Counted from the stretch's first letter, positions 34,490 through 47,019 are shown. The stretch is 64,000 nt of DNA from Allantophomopsis cytisporea (GCA_024752435.1 CP103020.1:806001-870000), one strand, 5' to 3'. Program-made: numbers and translations. Notes: generated by a model not told the origin, from the letters alone.

Positions 34490-35884
34490 CTAATCATCAA
34501 TCACAATAATGACCTTGTCCTGCTCATTCTCCTCCAAATTCTTATACCTCTCCTCCAACCACGCCGCGAAAGCACTCCATACGCCCCCCTTCCTCTTGCA
34601 AAACTCTTTTAACTTCCTATCTCGCTCAATCTCTGTAGTACCGGTAGCACGTAAGACCTTAGCTAAGTCAATGGGGCACAGATAAGGCGGCTGCCGCGCA
34701 TCCTCCTGGATAGACGCGCTGCCCTGCATAATACAGGCGAAATAGACGCAATGATCAAGACCAAAACAATGGCCTAGCTCATGTGAAGCTGTACGGGCGA
34801 CTCGGTGTACGAGTAAGGATGTCAGCGCCACTGTATTCTGCATATTGTAGACTTTTCGGTGGGCGCGAAGCGCCGCAGTCAATGGAGAGTGGTCTTGTGG
34901 TACGAACGGTGTGGAGATCTTCTTCTTGGAAATGGCTACGCCTTTTCTACGTTTGGTATGAGATGCACCAGCCTGTTCCTGCATGTAGGTACTACAATGT
35001 GATGCTGGCCATGCGTGCAGTCTTTCTATGCCTTGTATCTCGTCCAGCACTGGATGGTAGCGTGCTGTGCTGACGACGGCAATACGTGAACCGCCGTATG
35101 CGCGGCCACAAACGAAATCGTCGTCTTCATCTTCATACAGGTCATGTGATGTTAAGAGGAGTAGTGCATAAGCGTCCTCTGGTAGGAGTGAGATGGCGGC
35201 GTCCAAGAGATCATCGAGATTCAACTGATGGGTGTATACCCCGTTAGGAGATACACGGACTCGTATACGGGTGCTGTCTTCTTGAGAGTTCAAGGCAATA
35301 TAAGGTACTGGCTTTGAATTTGATTCTTTCCTTGGCGGTCCTTGCGCTTTTGTATCCTCATCCCAAGCGCCGAAGTGTAGCTTCGATGAATTTAGTTGCT
35401 GAACCGGCAACCCATGGTAGAAAGCCGATATATATTCCACTATATCTTCCATTTGCGATGTTCCGAGAGAGATATCTCTCGTCCTCTGACTATTCATCTG
35501 AGGTTCACCCCATTTTCGGATGAACGCTACGTCGGTATTCACATCTGGCGGCGCAGCAATATATATTGTCCTTCGTTCAGATGTCACTTTATTGCGATCC
35601 TTTTCACGTGTCCAAGACAGGAGGCTTTGAGGTGGGTAAGTGGGGTCACGAGCCAAGTCATCATCAGGAAGCACCAACGCAGCTGGAAATGTTGCTGGAC
35701 CGTTCAGATTTGTCGACGCTGTAGGTTTCTTTGGTAGACGACCTGATGGAAGACATGCTGCTACACGCTGAGCGGCTGTTGGCCGCTCATAACCCGCTTC
35801 CGCTGCATATGAACTCGATTCGAATTTCAGAACTTCATGAATGCATGTGGTTGAACTCGGATCAGTTGATGCTGATTCAGTCAT
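34490..35884 (-). CDS. Archaemetzincin-like metalloprotease (M54)
   Basis: Single-exon protein, 464 residues from the ATG at 35884; another in-frame ATG at 35998 would give 502. A putative zinc endopeptidase/aminopeptidase of the archaemetzincin family. The core HELGHCFGLDHCVYFACIM fits HExxHxxGx3C-x4-C-x-M, giving the catalytic zinc ligands and first structural cysteines. The final CxxC of the family is seen here as CPID, so its last cysteine is replaced by aspartate. The N-terminal 200 residues include YIAAPPDVN and a conserved YHGLPV stretch. The C-terminus is charged. No signal peptide is evident, so it is likely cytosolic. Physiological substrates are unknown for the family. Confidence 0.85.
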   Translation of the reverse strand: MTESASTDPSSTTCIHEVLKFESSSYAAEAGYERPTAAQRVAACLPSGRLPKKPTASTNLNGPATFPAALVLPDDDLARDPTYPPQSLLSWTREKDRNKVTSERRTIYIAAPPDVNTDVAFIRKWGEPQMNSQRTRDISLGTSQMEDIVEYISAFYHGLPVQQLNSSKLHFGAWDEDTKAQGPPRKESNSKPVPYIALNSQEDSTRIRVRVSPNGVYTHQLNLDDLLDAAISLLPEDAYALLLLTSHDLYEDEDDDFVCGRAYGGSRIAVVSTARYHPVLDEIQGIERLHAWPASHCSTYMQEQAGASHTKRRKGVAISKKKISTPFVPQDHSPLTAALRAHRKVYNMQNTVALTSLLVHRVARTASHELGHCFGLDHCVYFACIMQGSASIQEDARQPPYLCPIDLAKVLRATGTTEIERDRKLKEFCKRKGGVWSAFAAWLEERYKNLEENEQDKVIIVIDD

Positions 35885-36557
35885 TGTTAAGTATGTAACT
35901 TGGGATGTCACTGTCGCTGGTGCCAAGTTAAATACAATATCACGTGCCGAGGTATTAGACTGAGACAACTCGCTGAATGGAGATTTTATGATTTTCATTT
36001 ACTAACAATTTGATGTGTAAAATTCGATAACACTATATTTAACGAATAGTTAGAATATATTAATATAAGGAATGAATTCTCATCCTCATGAAATCACAGA
36101 AATTCTGGATATTGATTGATTTTGAATATTTGAACAATAAATCACGTATTAGTCTTGGTGCGCCCAAACTCCTCCCCTCCCCCCTCCAAAAAAAACAAAA
36201 AAAAAAACAAAAACCGCTTTTCTCAAGGAATCTCTAATAATTGCAACTAGCCTGAAATATATTATCAATGTGTTCAGCTCAAGCGAAAAGACGCTCGCTC
36301 AAATAGCTTGAATGATCGCGCGATAGTAGATTACAACTCACCATCACAATATCAGAAAGGGTGATACTAAAATTAATTTGGCGTTACCAACATTATCACT
36401 CGCACTTAGGGTAATCCAGAGACCAGTATAACACATGAGAGTAAGAATATACGGCCTTTTCCAATATCTCACTCACTTCTTTCAGAACTTATTGGCATAA
36501 TTATGTACATATTATATCTAACTTCTCTAAGCTATCTCTACACCAACAGCAGGGAAA
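35885..36557. other. Intergenic region with poly-purine/pyrimidine run
   Basis: Very AT-rich, with a C-run followed by two long A-runs at about 36170-36215. It should include the archaemetzincin promoter and the 3' end of the downstream monooxygenase gene. No coding sequence. Confidence 0.5.
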
Positions 36558-38525
36558 TCAGACGTAGTAAGCCAAGTCACCCATACCACCCTCATCCTTT
36601 AAAGAGCAACCATTACCCATGAAACGGAAGCGGTTTCCAGAGTTGTATGTGAAAATGAAATGCTCATAGCCAACATTTTCAAGGAGGTCCTTGTAGTGAA
36701 GTGTGCTACCACCGTAGACACCGGTGACCTTTCCTTCCTTCTTACCGCTCTTGTACCAAGCACGGCAGTGGTCAGACCAGACGGTACGCTTGAGAAGCTC
36801 CTGCTGGTAGACATTATAGTCAGCGATAGACTGTGGTTGCACGACGATGGACTTGATGTCCTCCTTAGCGATCTTTTCGACAGTTCTCATGATCCAGTCA
36901 CAAGCCCAGCCGTTCGCTCTGAGGACAGATCCGTTTCCGACCGGTGAGTTAGGACCATAAAGCATGAAGTAATTTGGCATGCCCTCAACGTTAATACCCA
37001 AGAATGCCTCTGGGTCCTGGCCAACGGCCCACGACTTATCGAGCATCTTGCCGTCACGGCCAACGAGCTTCCACTGTGGTGTCCAGGTAGTGTCGAAACC
37101 GGTGGCACAGACGATCATATCGAACTTCTCCTCGCCCTTCTCAGTAAGGATACCATTCTCGGTGAACCTAATGATTGGGCTCCATTCGGGGGTTACGTTT
37201 GGCTCTTGGAGTGCCTCGAGGTAACCGTCTCCTGGTGAGAGACGACGACAGCCGGCGGCGAAGTCTGGGATCATCTTCGAGGCGAGCTCTGGGTTGTTTT
37301 TCAAGCGGGCTTGCATGACATCGCGACACATTCCCTGGAGCATTTGATGCAATGGGGAGTCCTTCTGGAGGAGATGGTAGGTCATATTAATTCTGTGACA
37401 GTTAGTTTATGACCTGGAATATTGAAGAACGATGTACATACTGGTGCTCAATACCCTTCAAGTAGGCACGGAAAGCCTCTGGGTTAGTTCTGTACAACTC
37501 CTTCTCCTCTTCAGAGTAGGCAAAGTTCTTTCCATCGTGTCTTGGGTCAGCAGCAAAGTTGGGTGAAATCCAAGTTGGGCTGCGGATATAGTTGTGAAGG
37601 TGCGAGACCTTTGGCTGCATCGCTGGCACACATTGGATCGCGGAAGATCCGTTGCCAATGATAGCAACCTTCTTACCCTCCCACTTGTACTCATTGTCCC
37701 TATTCGAAAATCTATCAGCTTCTGTCCATCAAGGTCAATTAGTAGACATACCACTTTGCAGTGTGAACAAGCTTTCCCTTGAAGTCGTTGAGGCCCTCAA
37801 TTGCTGGCCACTTCCACTTGCTATCATCAACGTTAGTACGTATTGTATACCGCAATTCAGAATGAGACTCACTTCAAGAATCCAGCAGCGTTGACCAAAA
37901 TATCAGCCTCGTCACTCTTGACTTTGCCATCTTGCTCAATGACGATCTTCCACTTTCCAGAAGCCTCGTCCCAAATAGTCTCCTGAACTTTAGTCTTGAA
38001 CTGAATGCGTTCATCAAGACCAAACTTTGCAACAGTATCCTTGATGTAAGCATGAATTTCATGGCCTGGGGCCATGAACTTCGACCAATTTGGGTTTGGT
38101 GCGAATGGGAAGGTGTAGCAGTCTGCAACAGATTAGTAAATCTGCACAACAGATTCCCTGCAAAGCAATACGAAATCATAAACATACGTGCTGGGATATC
38201 ACTGGCGGCACTTGTTAGCATACATTTTTTCAACAAGGGATAAATATTGGGCATACCAGGCTGCTCCAGGGTATGTGTTCTCCAACCAGGTTCCTCCAAC
38301 ATCATGGTTCTTGTCGTAGATGGTAAAGTCTACATCCTCTGAGACCTTGAAGTCGTGCTTGATTTTGTGTGCCAAGGTAAGTCCAGAGAGACCTGCACCA
38401 ATGCAAACAATCCTGAGCTTCCTCCGGGTGAATATAGGCTGCTCGAGGATCGGAACTTGGTTGCTGGAGGCGGTAGGGGCCTCGGCCAGAGTAGTCTCGC
38501 GTAACTTGTTAACGATAGATGCCAT
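36558..38525 (-). CDS. Baeyer-Villiger-type flavin monooxygenase
   Basis: FAD/NADPH monooxygenase that inserts oxygen into ketones or related substrates; 564 residues. Six exons on the minus strand: 38257-38525, 38188-38201, 37873-38122, 37752-37820, 37442-37699 and 36558-37392. Introns are 49-65 bp. Exon 2 is a 14-nt microexon; with it the protein reads YPGAACDIPAHCYTF, as expected for the family, and without it the frame breaks. The FAD Rossmann motif GAGLSG is at 43-48. The fingerprint FxGxxxHxxxWD is seen as FKGKLVHTAKWD (191-202), and the NADPH site GNGSSA follows. The start is the first ATG in frame. The substrate is unknown; such enzymes act in steroid, alkane or polyketide metabolism. 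Confidence 0.92.
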
Positions 38526-41500
38526 TGTAAATACTGAAAGCTTCGATTGCTGTTCTGGAAACCCTCGGAGAAAATGGAGTTTATATGGAATGCCATGTGG
38601 TAAATTCCCCGCTTCCCCTGATAAATTGCTTACAAAAGATTAGGGGGTTTGCAAGCAGCTCGAAGCCATATCCATGACAGCACCTACCTGCATAGCTTCA
38701 ATTCGCGAGACAACGACGACTACAATCTGGTATGAGTTGAAGCTTCTGGCGTCAACGAAGAAAAACGATGTGCAGTGTGGAAACTCCATGAATCCATCAT
38801 TCACAAAGGATCATCAAGGGCTGCATCTATTCTGGGCTACTCGTGGGCGTCATAATCCCGGCCAGGGCCACATACTATGTAACTAAGAAGATGGTGATGT
38901 TCTTTTCTGTTTGACTATCAATTCAGCTTCGGATTCTTCCATTATATTGTACCGAATTGTGGAACAACTGCAGCCAACAAGCGGGAGGATAGCAGGGGAA
39001 ACGCAGAATTCGCCTCAACATGCCTGTAATCTTGAATTCAGCATGGAATAAGAGAGCGGAACGTGTATAAGAGATTGACATGAAACAGTAAGTCTAAAGA
39101 AATATGATAAAATGCAGCAGCATTTGTGCTATATGACAAAAGTGCTGAGCTTCAGTCGTCTACAGCATATAAATGGCAGGCTCTAGACGACGAAACGACA
39201 TTTGCATTAGGAGCCTCTACGCCGTGGGCAAAATGCATACATAAATCGAACCAAGACATGTGGGAAAACAAGCAATCAGGCATACGCAACGCCGGGAAGC
39301 CGAATAACTTTGTGAGACATAATGAAAGAAGTCTTCCACAAAAGCATCTTTTCGAGGTTGATCCACTCACAGCGAACCCGTTAACACCGCTGATCAATGT
39401 TTCCAATCATTCTACGAGTCCACCAGCACCACATAGAATGCCTCATAGGGTATCCACAATCCACGAGAGCATAGGGAGGGAGCAACACCCCAGATCCTGT
39501 ACGTCGGAGCACCGAATTGCTCCAACAATCGCATTTCTTGACAAGGGCGTTAGCTACATGAACTCAACTACAATTGTGTCATGTCGTTGTTAGCGAAAAG
39601 GTGGCTATGAGTCGTGAAATAAGGGTTTCTGAGCACAGAATGCCAATCATTTGGCGTGAACTCAAAACAGAGTCCGTCCGGCTTCTCAGGATATGGCGTT
39701 CCGACACCCCCAAGCGAAGTACGGTTCGCTGACAAGTATGGGCGTTGACAGAACGATTCGTCGAAAGAAATCGTGGTGAGTGTGATACGAACTCCACTAC
39801 GAAATGACTACAAGTGCGGTAACGACGTCAGCTCTACAAAGTTATTCAGTTCGTGTTATGTTTTCTTATTACATACTCCGGAGAGTAAGTACCATCGTTA
39901 CAGAGCAGTATTACAAGGTACTCTACTTGATCCCCGGGGAAATTATGCAGATTAAGACTCAGCAAGAGTACGGTAAGATCATTGGAACATGTCAAGAAGC
40001 CTGCAATTCCTCTCTACTTATGTATACGTACCCTGTCTCGGGTCCTCCTTTGGGATATCTGGCATGTCTCTCTTCCACGATTGAACGTCACGCACGGAAT
40101 CCAGAGCAACCGGAGAGCAAGGTCTGAACTATGGCACGGCCTAGGATAGAAGTTGGATTCCCGATCTTCGGGGCCTCGGTTGCACCCTTGAGGAGGAACA
40201 GAGTTTTGACAGTTTGACATCTGCACGAGCTTCCTCTGGGCCTCTGGGCAAACTAAAGCGCGGCACCAACGGAACGGGCACGCTGCCGGAACTTCTTAGT
40301 AGAACACAAAACACTAGTGAACACCACTCATATATTTGCCGATTGAGATACGTCTTCCCGTCGCAAAAACAGGACCTCGTTTACAAGTGTTTTTTCTTCT
40401 TGGACGGGCTGGGAGGTCTGGCACATATATCCTCGGTAAACGACTACGGAAACTAATGATGAATCCACTTTACCTCGGACTTATTATAGACGGGACGGCA
40501 CAGCACAGAAACATGAAGACTGGTCTAAGGCAAGCGAAGGGCTCCTGTCAATATTTGACACTTAACTACAAATTGCCAAGCCATCGAAAAGCTCTTATAG
40601 CCTTGACTACTGGTTGTTGATTCAAGATTCCGTTGCACTACTTTCTTACTAAGTCCCGCTGTCTGTTGCATAGCACATTTTTTTACACTTTCAATCTTCT
40701 CAAATCCACAACCGGGGAATTCGGAATAGTTAGCTGGATTTTTTCCGCAGATATGCTTCATCTCTGCCGTCCCTCGCACCACTCTGTACGTACATTTGAT
40801 GGCTAGTCTTTTCTACCGTGAACTTGTACCCCAGTAGATGTGATAATACTATTATTTACGCACGAAAAGAGAGGGTTGACCCTGATCTTTTTAGAAGAGC
40901 ACTTTTACTTGAAGCTTGATTGCCACGAGAACCGCTGGCCTAGACTGTTCCGCATATTTGGTAGCTATGTATGTAGCATCGTGATTATTCTGTGTTGTAA
41001 TGCATATGTGCATTGTAGTTGATTCAAGCCCTTCACGCCTGTCAGGGTAGAATTTTCCATCCTTCTTATTCCGAGTGGTGTATGATACCATACGGTTGGT
41101 TCCTCAAGGTACATGATCCTTTTCCCCTTTCTCACGATAGACGATTCGATATGAGTTAGATTTGTGGGTGTGCACTTCATACCTATTATGTCATCTTGCA
41201 TCGAAGAGCTCAAGCAAGCTTGAATTCTGAATTAATGCATGTTCATGATTCATTTCCCCAGAAACCTGCGGATTATGCTATATAATGAAATTCAAGTACT
41301 CCGGAAGTACTCCGTCGAACATTACATAGAGGAAAGAACCTGACTCCACTCGCCAGTCGCCTTTACGATTGGCATCAATTTTGAGTAGTTTGTGGATCTA
41401 AAAAGGATCTACTTTATACACTTTGTGCCTGAGACCTACCATACAGGAAATGATCTGCGGGCTATATAAAATTTGATACTCTGGAGCTCTTCCGAGGGGA

Positions 41501-41894
41501 TACACGATATCTGATTTGAGACAAATTAGAATATCGCCTTCAAGTTCATCAAGTGCTCGGATTCCCGCGAGTTCCCCGAAGTCACAGTGGCTCCGGGGTC
41601 ATGGCCAATGCATATGGACAGTCGATATTGGGAAAAGGTTAACATTACTGCTGGGATGAATTGGAAATCGTTTCATTGCGACGATGCCTGTGTCTAAGTC
41701 TTCAAGAGGTGATCGAAGTTTGAATCCTTTCGTGAGCACAAGTTGACAACATCCACAGTTCATATATAGACAAGGTGCGTGACACCTACAGTCTGATACC
41801 GCTTTTTGTGCCCTTTTGTTGCCTTTCCATTCCTTTACACCATCAATTGTACTAGAATCCTTCGCGGTCAAGCAGCACGCGTCACTCTCTTATA
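38526..41894. other. Long intergenic region
   Basis: 3.4 kb without a supported gene. The longest open frame (39126-39593, 155 codons) has no domain-like sequence, is overlapped by open frames on the other strand, and has no supporting splice or codon pattern. The final kilobase includes the receptor gene promoter. Confidence 0.5.
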
Positions 41895-43223
41895 ATGTCT
41901 TCAAGTGGGGACTTTGGCGAAACGCCTTCGGGTGTCAATCTCGTTGATGATCAAAGTGGACAAATTATAGGGGCTGTAACTACAGTGATGGTCCTTAGTA
42001 CTATTTTTCTTGTCATTCGTTTGTTTACACGTACTTTTCAAAAAGCTGGTGGAATTACGGCGGATGATTACCTGATTATTGTCGGATGGGTATGCTTTGC
42101 ATCGATTTCACCTTTGTACTATTCGTTAACTCTCCTTAGATCTTCACCACTGGTACAGCAATATGCTGTTTATTGTCAACACATTATGGGTGCGGGAAGC
42201 ATCTCTGGTCTATCACAGCTGTAGAACTTGAAACAATTTGCAAGGTAATTCGGTTAAAATATCCTCTTGAGCTGTATGATACTGACTTCAACAGATTCTC
42301 TATTCTTATGTCTATCTTTACGCGGCAGGAGTATCATTTACCAAACTTTCCATCTTGATGTTCTATCGCCGAGTATTTGGTGTCACAAAAGCCTTCTGGA
42401 TATGCATTTCACTTGTATTGGGATATTTCGTGGCAATATGTGTGGCCTGGGTCAACGTCTGCGTCCCGATCAGCCACTTCTTCTACCGATACACAAGACC
42501 CGAAAAATCCGGACACTGCTTCAGTGACAGCAAGTTTTATTTTGGCAACGGTATTGCCAATATGTTGATCGATGTTTGCGTGTTGGCCTACCCAGTTCCC
42601 ATAGTCTGGAAGGTATTTCATCCAACAGCCTCTTTTTGAACCATTGCTAATTCCTGTAGCTCAACATGCCACTCACCAAGAAGCTATCAGTCGTAGGTAT
42701 CTTGATGCTGGGTAGTTTCGTGTGCGTCGCCTCCATCGTTCGTCTCGTTCACCTGAACGAGCTCATCCACAGCTCAGACACAACCTTTACCATGGGCCCA
42801 GTCTTCATTTGGTCATGCGTAGAGCCCTATGTCGGAATCCTCTGCGCATGTCTTCCAACTTTCGCACCGCTCGTGCGCGTCATTTGGAACAAAGTCCGCG
42901 GCAAGGACACCGACTACCAGACGCCGACGGGCGGCAACAGCAATCCGACGGGCCTTCAATCGGGCACGGGGCTAGGCAGCAAAGCTCAAATATCCGGCTA
43001 CCGCGCGAGCAAGAAGAACTCTGCTTGGAGTAAGATTGGCGATGAGAGATATCCTGGAGACGATGAGCTCGAGCTCACGAACAATATCACTGGTGGTGGT
43101 CATCTAGGCGCAAGTGTACGCTCGAAAGATAGCGATGAGGATTTCAATTTTCCTGCCGGTGGAATCATGGTCAAGAACGATGTTAAGTGGACTATGAGCG
43201 AGGCGGAGGTTGAAAAACATTAG
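41895..43223 (+). CDS. Rhodopsin-domain (PTH11-like) integral membrane protein
   Basis: Fungal seven-helix membrane protein of the rhodopsin-domain family, which includes PTH11-like receptors; a role in sensing is inferred. Exons 41895-42089, 42140-42244, 42295-42612 and 42660-43223, all in phase 0 (introns 47-50 bp); 393 residues. Hydrophobic helices begin at VTTVMVLSTIFLVIRLF, followed by the family signature TADDYLIIVGW. Later helices include YVYLYAAGVSFTKLSILMFY, FWICISLVLGYFVAICVAW and LIDVCVLAYPVPIVW. The last (GPVFIWSCVEPYVGILCACLP) carries the conserved WSCVEP motif. The C-terminal 100 residues are hydrophilic and cytoplasmic. No N-terminal CFEM cysteine domain is present. Confidence 0.9.
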
Positions 43224-44297
43224 GCTGGTTCTGATGAGTGGATGATCATGGTTATTTATACTTATGTGGTATTTTATGAGAAGTAGAGCAGTCTTCTCTT
43301 TGTAATGTTCGACTCGACGAACAATCTTTGGCGCCTCTTCATACGTCGTTCGATTATATTCAATTCGATATCCTGCATTCTAAGTAATTTTGTATGACTA
43401 TCATGTTCTTAAATATTGTTTGTGGAGGCTGTCGATAGTTGCATACTTCTGAATAATCGTATGGCTCTAGATAACTGTACATAGCTTTGGAAACTGTAGA
43501 CTCAGCAGCCAAAGGTGCTTGCATTTCTCTCAATAGCCTTAATATTAAGCCTATTGATACTTCTGGTAACCTTGAAAGTCTTGTTAGCCTCAGCCCTGAA
43601 GACTATAAGTTTGTTAGCTAGAGCAACCGATCAATCGAGGGAACCTTTCTACTGCCTTAGCAACTCGTTAAATCGCCTTTATTCTCCTCGAAGACTAAGG
43701 TAGTCTATACTAGCGACAGTGCGTTCTTGTAGATTAGTTGTTACTATCGCAGGTAGAACAAATCTCATCAGAGAAGCCTAGCGGTAGGTATTCGAGACTA
43801 GGCCTAGGGGGTGCAAGAGTAGTAATAAGGTAGTTCTCAATACAACTAGTACGTAGTACTAATTGCAGTGGGAACACGTTGAGGAGAGTAAGCAGAGCTG
43901 CTTAAATACATGAAGAGTGGCCTGTAGCCGATCCTATTGTCTATCTAGGAAGTCTTCCAATGTGAGAGACCTGAAAGTGAGAGTCGGCTATTGCTCATAC
44001 CTTGATTGGCCAAAGAAGAATCCGCATGGGATTAGGTATGACGACGATGGAGGCCCTCCTCAACAGTGTTTTTACTCAGTTACATCTTTACTTGGACTTT
44101 GTTTGTTTTTATATATACTTTATTGTGGCATATTTCGTTTTCATTTTATTTTTAGGGACTCGTAACAAGTCTGGCCATCACATGGCGCTGAGCGTGAGCA
44201 CCTGAGATCTGTGTTTCAGTGAAATCAACAGACTCGCGATATTCTACAATATACAACATAATACTCTAAGCTCTCTTAAATAGCTCAAATCAGACAA
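43224..44297. other. Intergenic region, possible transposon relic
   Basis: A TAGCT-type repeat fragment lies at about 43455-43500. From about 43500 to 43960 the sequence is dense in CTA/TAG/GTA trinucleotides on both strands, as in mutated repeats. No intact frame, terminal repeat or target duplication was found. Confidence 0.4.
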
Positions 44298-46402
44298 TCA
44301 AGCAATATCATTCCCACTTTCTCCTTTCTCCTTCTTTGCCAACTCGCCCTCCATAGGGATGTTCTCCTCAGCATTTGGCAAACTCTGCTCCTTACCCAAC
44401 TTCGGATCCCGAAGAACCAAACTGAAAGCGATTAGAGGCAAACAAAGACAAAGCCCAGTGATACATAGTAGTCTCTGTGTGTGCTGATAAGCGCCTATGG
44501 CAGCTTGTCTCTCCGGCGTATCCATCCCATACTCTGTGGCGAACGTAAACGGATCACCATAAACACTCGTAGCAAGTGTAGCATTCCCGAGTGCAGCCTC
44601 CAGTTTCCCAGGTAGAATTTGACTCCATATCGCGCCAGCAATGGCGCTTCCAATCGCAGAACCGATGTTATACGCCGCAAGGAAAAGTCCGGTTATGACG
44701 GCCAAGTGCTCGTGCTTGGTGGCGGATTGTATTGAAGAAAGACTTGGGTACGGAAAGAGGCCACCGGCGAATCCTAATACTACTTCTCCTCCAATGACGC
44801 CGGCGTGCCCGTCGGCACCGCCACGGAATCTGATCAGTAAGCCGAAGGCGACCATGAAGAGGCAAGTGCCGAAGATTATGAACCCTTTGAGGCGCCGCAC
44901 ATAGAAGACTATCATGCCTAGACCGGTACCTGAGAGAACGGATACAAAACTGCGGTACGGTTAGTGGCTGAGCAGGAATGGGGTTGTGGTGGAAAAGTAG
45001 AAGAAAGGGGAAAGGAAGGTGGAGAAGTACCTATAGAGGGAGCTGATACGGGTAGCACTTTTAACTGATTCACCAAATCCTACAACGAGAACGGTGTAAA
45101 GATAGGAGCCTTGCAATTCCCAGACGAAGTCAAGCATGATGGCGATACCCATAGCGCCCCAGACAGCACGATCCTTGAGTAGGCGGAAGGGGATCATAGG
45201 ATGCTTGCAAGTGCGCTCCCACCAGATCCACACAGGGATGCAAAGAATTCCAACGACAAGCGGCGCGATGATATGCGCAGTTTGCCAGGTCGTCTTGACG
45301 CCACCAGCGATGGAGAAAGGGACGAGGATGAGGGCGAAGACGGCAATGAGGAGGATAATACCGATAACATCCAATTGCCAGAATAAGGCTATAATCAGCT
45401 TTTTTGCTCCTAGCGCCTGGAATGGTGTCGTGTAGGACTCTAGCTGGGCTTCTTTCTTGGCGCGGTTGTGTGCGAATAACATGGTTATCAACAGGGGAAT
45501 CGTGGATACTGGGAAGATAATAGCAAACATCCCGATTCCCCATCTCCAAGAGGTGTTGGCCAATACTGCAGAAGTAATATCTCCTCCTACCCAGGTGTTG
45601 ATGATAAAAGGAAGTGATGGAATGAAGGAGAAAACCAATCTGCTTCGCAGAGAGGTAGTGTCTCCAATGATGACTTCGCACATCAATGAAATACAAGTGT
45701 AACCAATCTTGAGCTTGTCAGTCTAGTCACGTCTAAGTGATTATAAGACATACCTGATAGAGCACTGCTCCCGCACAAAACGCCTTTACGCCATATGAAA
45801 AGGTCTCAACAATCGTGCCAACTGTGTAAAACAGAATAGAAATGAACACCAACTCGGTTCTCCCGAAGACATCTGCAATTTTGGCAGCAGTCGGCTTTCC
45901 AAGTCAGTATGGGGTTTGGTAGGTATCACTCGAGTAGAAGATAGAAACCTAACTCTGAAACAGAAAGGACAAAGGAGCATCACCTGGGCAGCAGCAGCAA
46001 TAACCGACTTCAAGATATTAACAGTCGAAAGCAAACTATGCGTAGAATAGCTGGCCGTCGCTTGCGTCTTCACTCATCAGCATCTGTTCGTTCAATCCTC
46101 AAACATTTTCAGCATACCTGATATGTAGATCTGACTTGCAAATCCAGTCCATACGAATAAGCGGTGATAAAAATGCTTAGCAAAAAGAAGAATTTATCAA
46201 TCGGCTTGAACTGTGCGGAAATAACCTCAATGCGTCTAACACCAGGGCTCTTCGCGCCATATAGAAGATTCGTGCCTTCATCCTCGCTGGAGAGTGTATC
46301 GTGTGTATTCTCCACCCCAGCCTTTCCATTCAATTCTGGTGATCGGTCGGGCTCAGGAGTCATCACTGACTCGCTACCCACGCCCACGTGTGTAGCTGGC
46401 AT
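44298..46402 (-). CDS. Siderophore iron transporter (MFS, SIT family)
   Basis: Proton-coupled plasma- or vesicle-membrane uptake of ferric siderophores, MirB/ARN type; 612 residues. Five exons on the minus strand: 46118-46402, 45984-46067, 45754-45894, 45031-45707 and 44298-44949, with introns of 50, 89, 46 and 81 bp. The hydrophilic N-terminus (about 70 residues) is followed by some 14 membrane segments. SIT-family landmarks are YSTHSLLSTVNILKSVIAAA, PTAAKIADVFGR, IIGDTTSLRSR, SWRWGIGMFAIIFP and GLFLAAYNIGSAIGSAIAGA. The C-terminus is Lys/Glu-rich. For intron 3, an acceptor 6 nt further upstream would add two residues. Upstream GATA sites fit iron repression. Confidence 0.92.
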
Positions 46403-46572
46403 GGCAAATTACAATCCTATCCGACGAAAAGATACAATGCAACAAGCAGGTAATGACTGACAAAAAGAACAGTGCAGTGAACGATTCAGCTGTTAAAAAT
46501 TCACCATGCAGAATTCACAGACTTCTTATTGAAGTGCCCGAGCTATGTGCAAGGGGATTTATGGGCCGAAAC

Positions 46573-46626
46573 TTATCTGATCTTGCTAGCCAAGGCGCGA
46601 GCTGATCGCGCACGTTTTTATCAGAC
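46573..46626 (-). promoter_or_regulatory. Two SreA-type GATA iron-repressor sites
   Basis: On the minus strand, ATCAGATAA at 46573-46581 matches the fungal iron-repressor consensus ATCWGATAA exactly. GTCTGATAA at 46618-46626 matches 8 of 9. They lie about 170 and 215 bp upstream of the siderophore transporter start and in its orientation. SreA/Sfu1-type GATA factors repress siderophore genes when iron is plentiful; binding here is inferred. Confidence 0.6.
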
Positions 46627-47010
46627 CCAGGAGGAATGGGTACCATGGTGAATTGTAAATTGATGAGCTAATGAGTTAGATTTTGGAATTGTGGAGTGGA
46701 TTCACGGCAATTGGCCAATTACTGAGAAAGAGAGAGGGCTTGCAGGCACAACTTGAGCCCTCATGCTGTTGTTCCATACGAAGAAATTGTGCTCTGGAAA
46801 GAGTGTTTTTATGGAATGTTCATATAATTTCATAATTTCACTCTTAATTTTCATCTGTGACGACTCAAGAGGTGTTTTTTATTACTATCATTAGTACTAA
46901 TCACGTGCTGACATATCGTACAGGATCGATAAGGGGTACGCATATCCATACGGCTGTCGAGTCACGACACATAGTGACGGCATGTCTTTACGCTATGAAT
47001 AAAGATAATC

Positions 47011-47019
47011 TTATCAGAT
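47011..47019 (-). promoter_or_regulatory. Distal SreA-type GATA site
   Basis: ATCTGATAA on the minus strand, an exact ATCWGATAA match about 610 bp upstream of the siderophore transporter start. Being distal, it is weaker evidence alone. Confidence 0.4.

Noticed and set aside
39126..39593. A 155-codon open frame in the 38.5-41.9 kb intergenic region
   Set aside because: No recognisable motif, no splice partners, overlapping antisense frame; likely chance.
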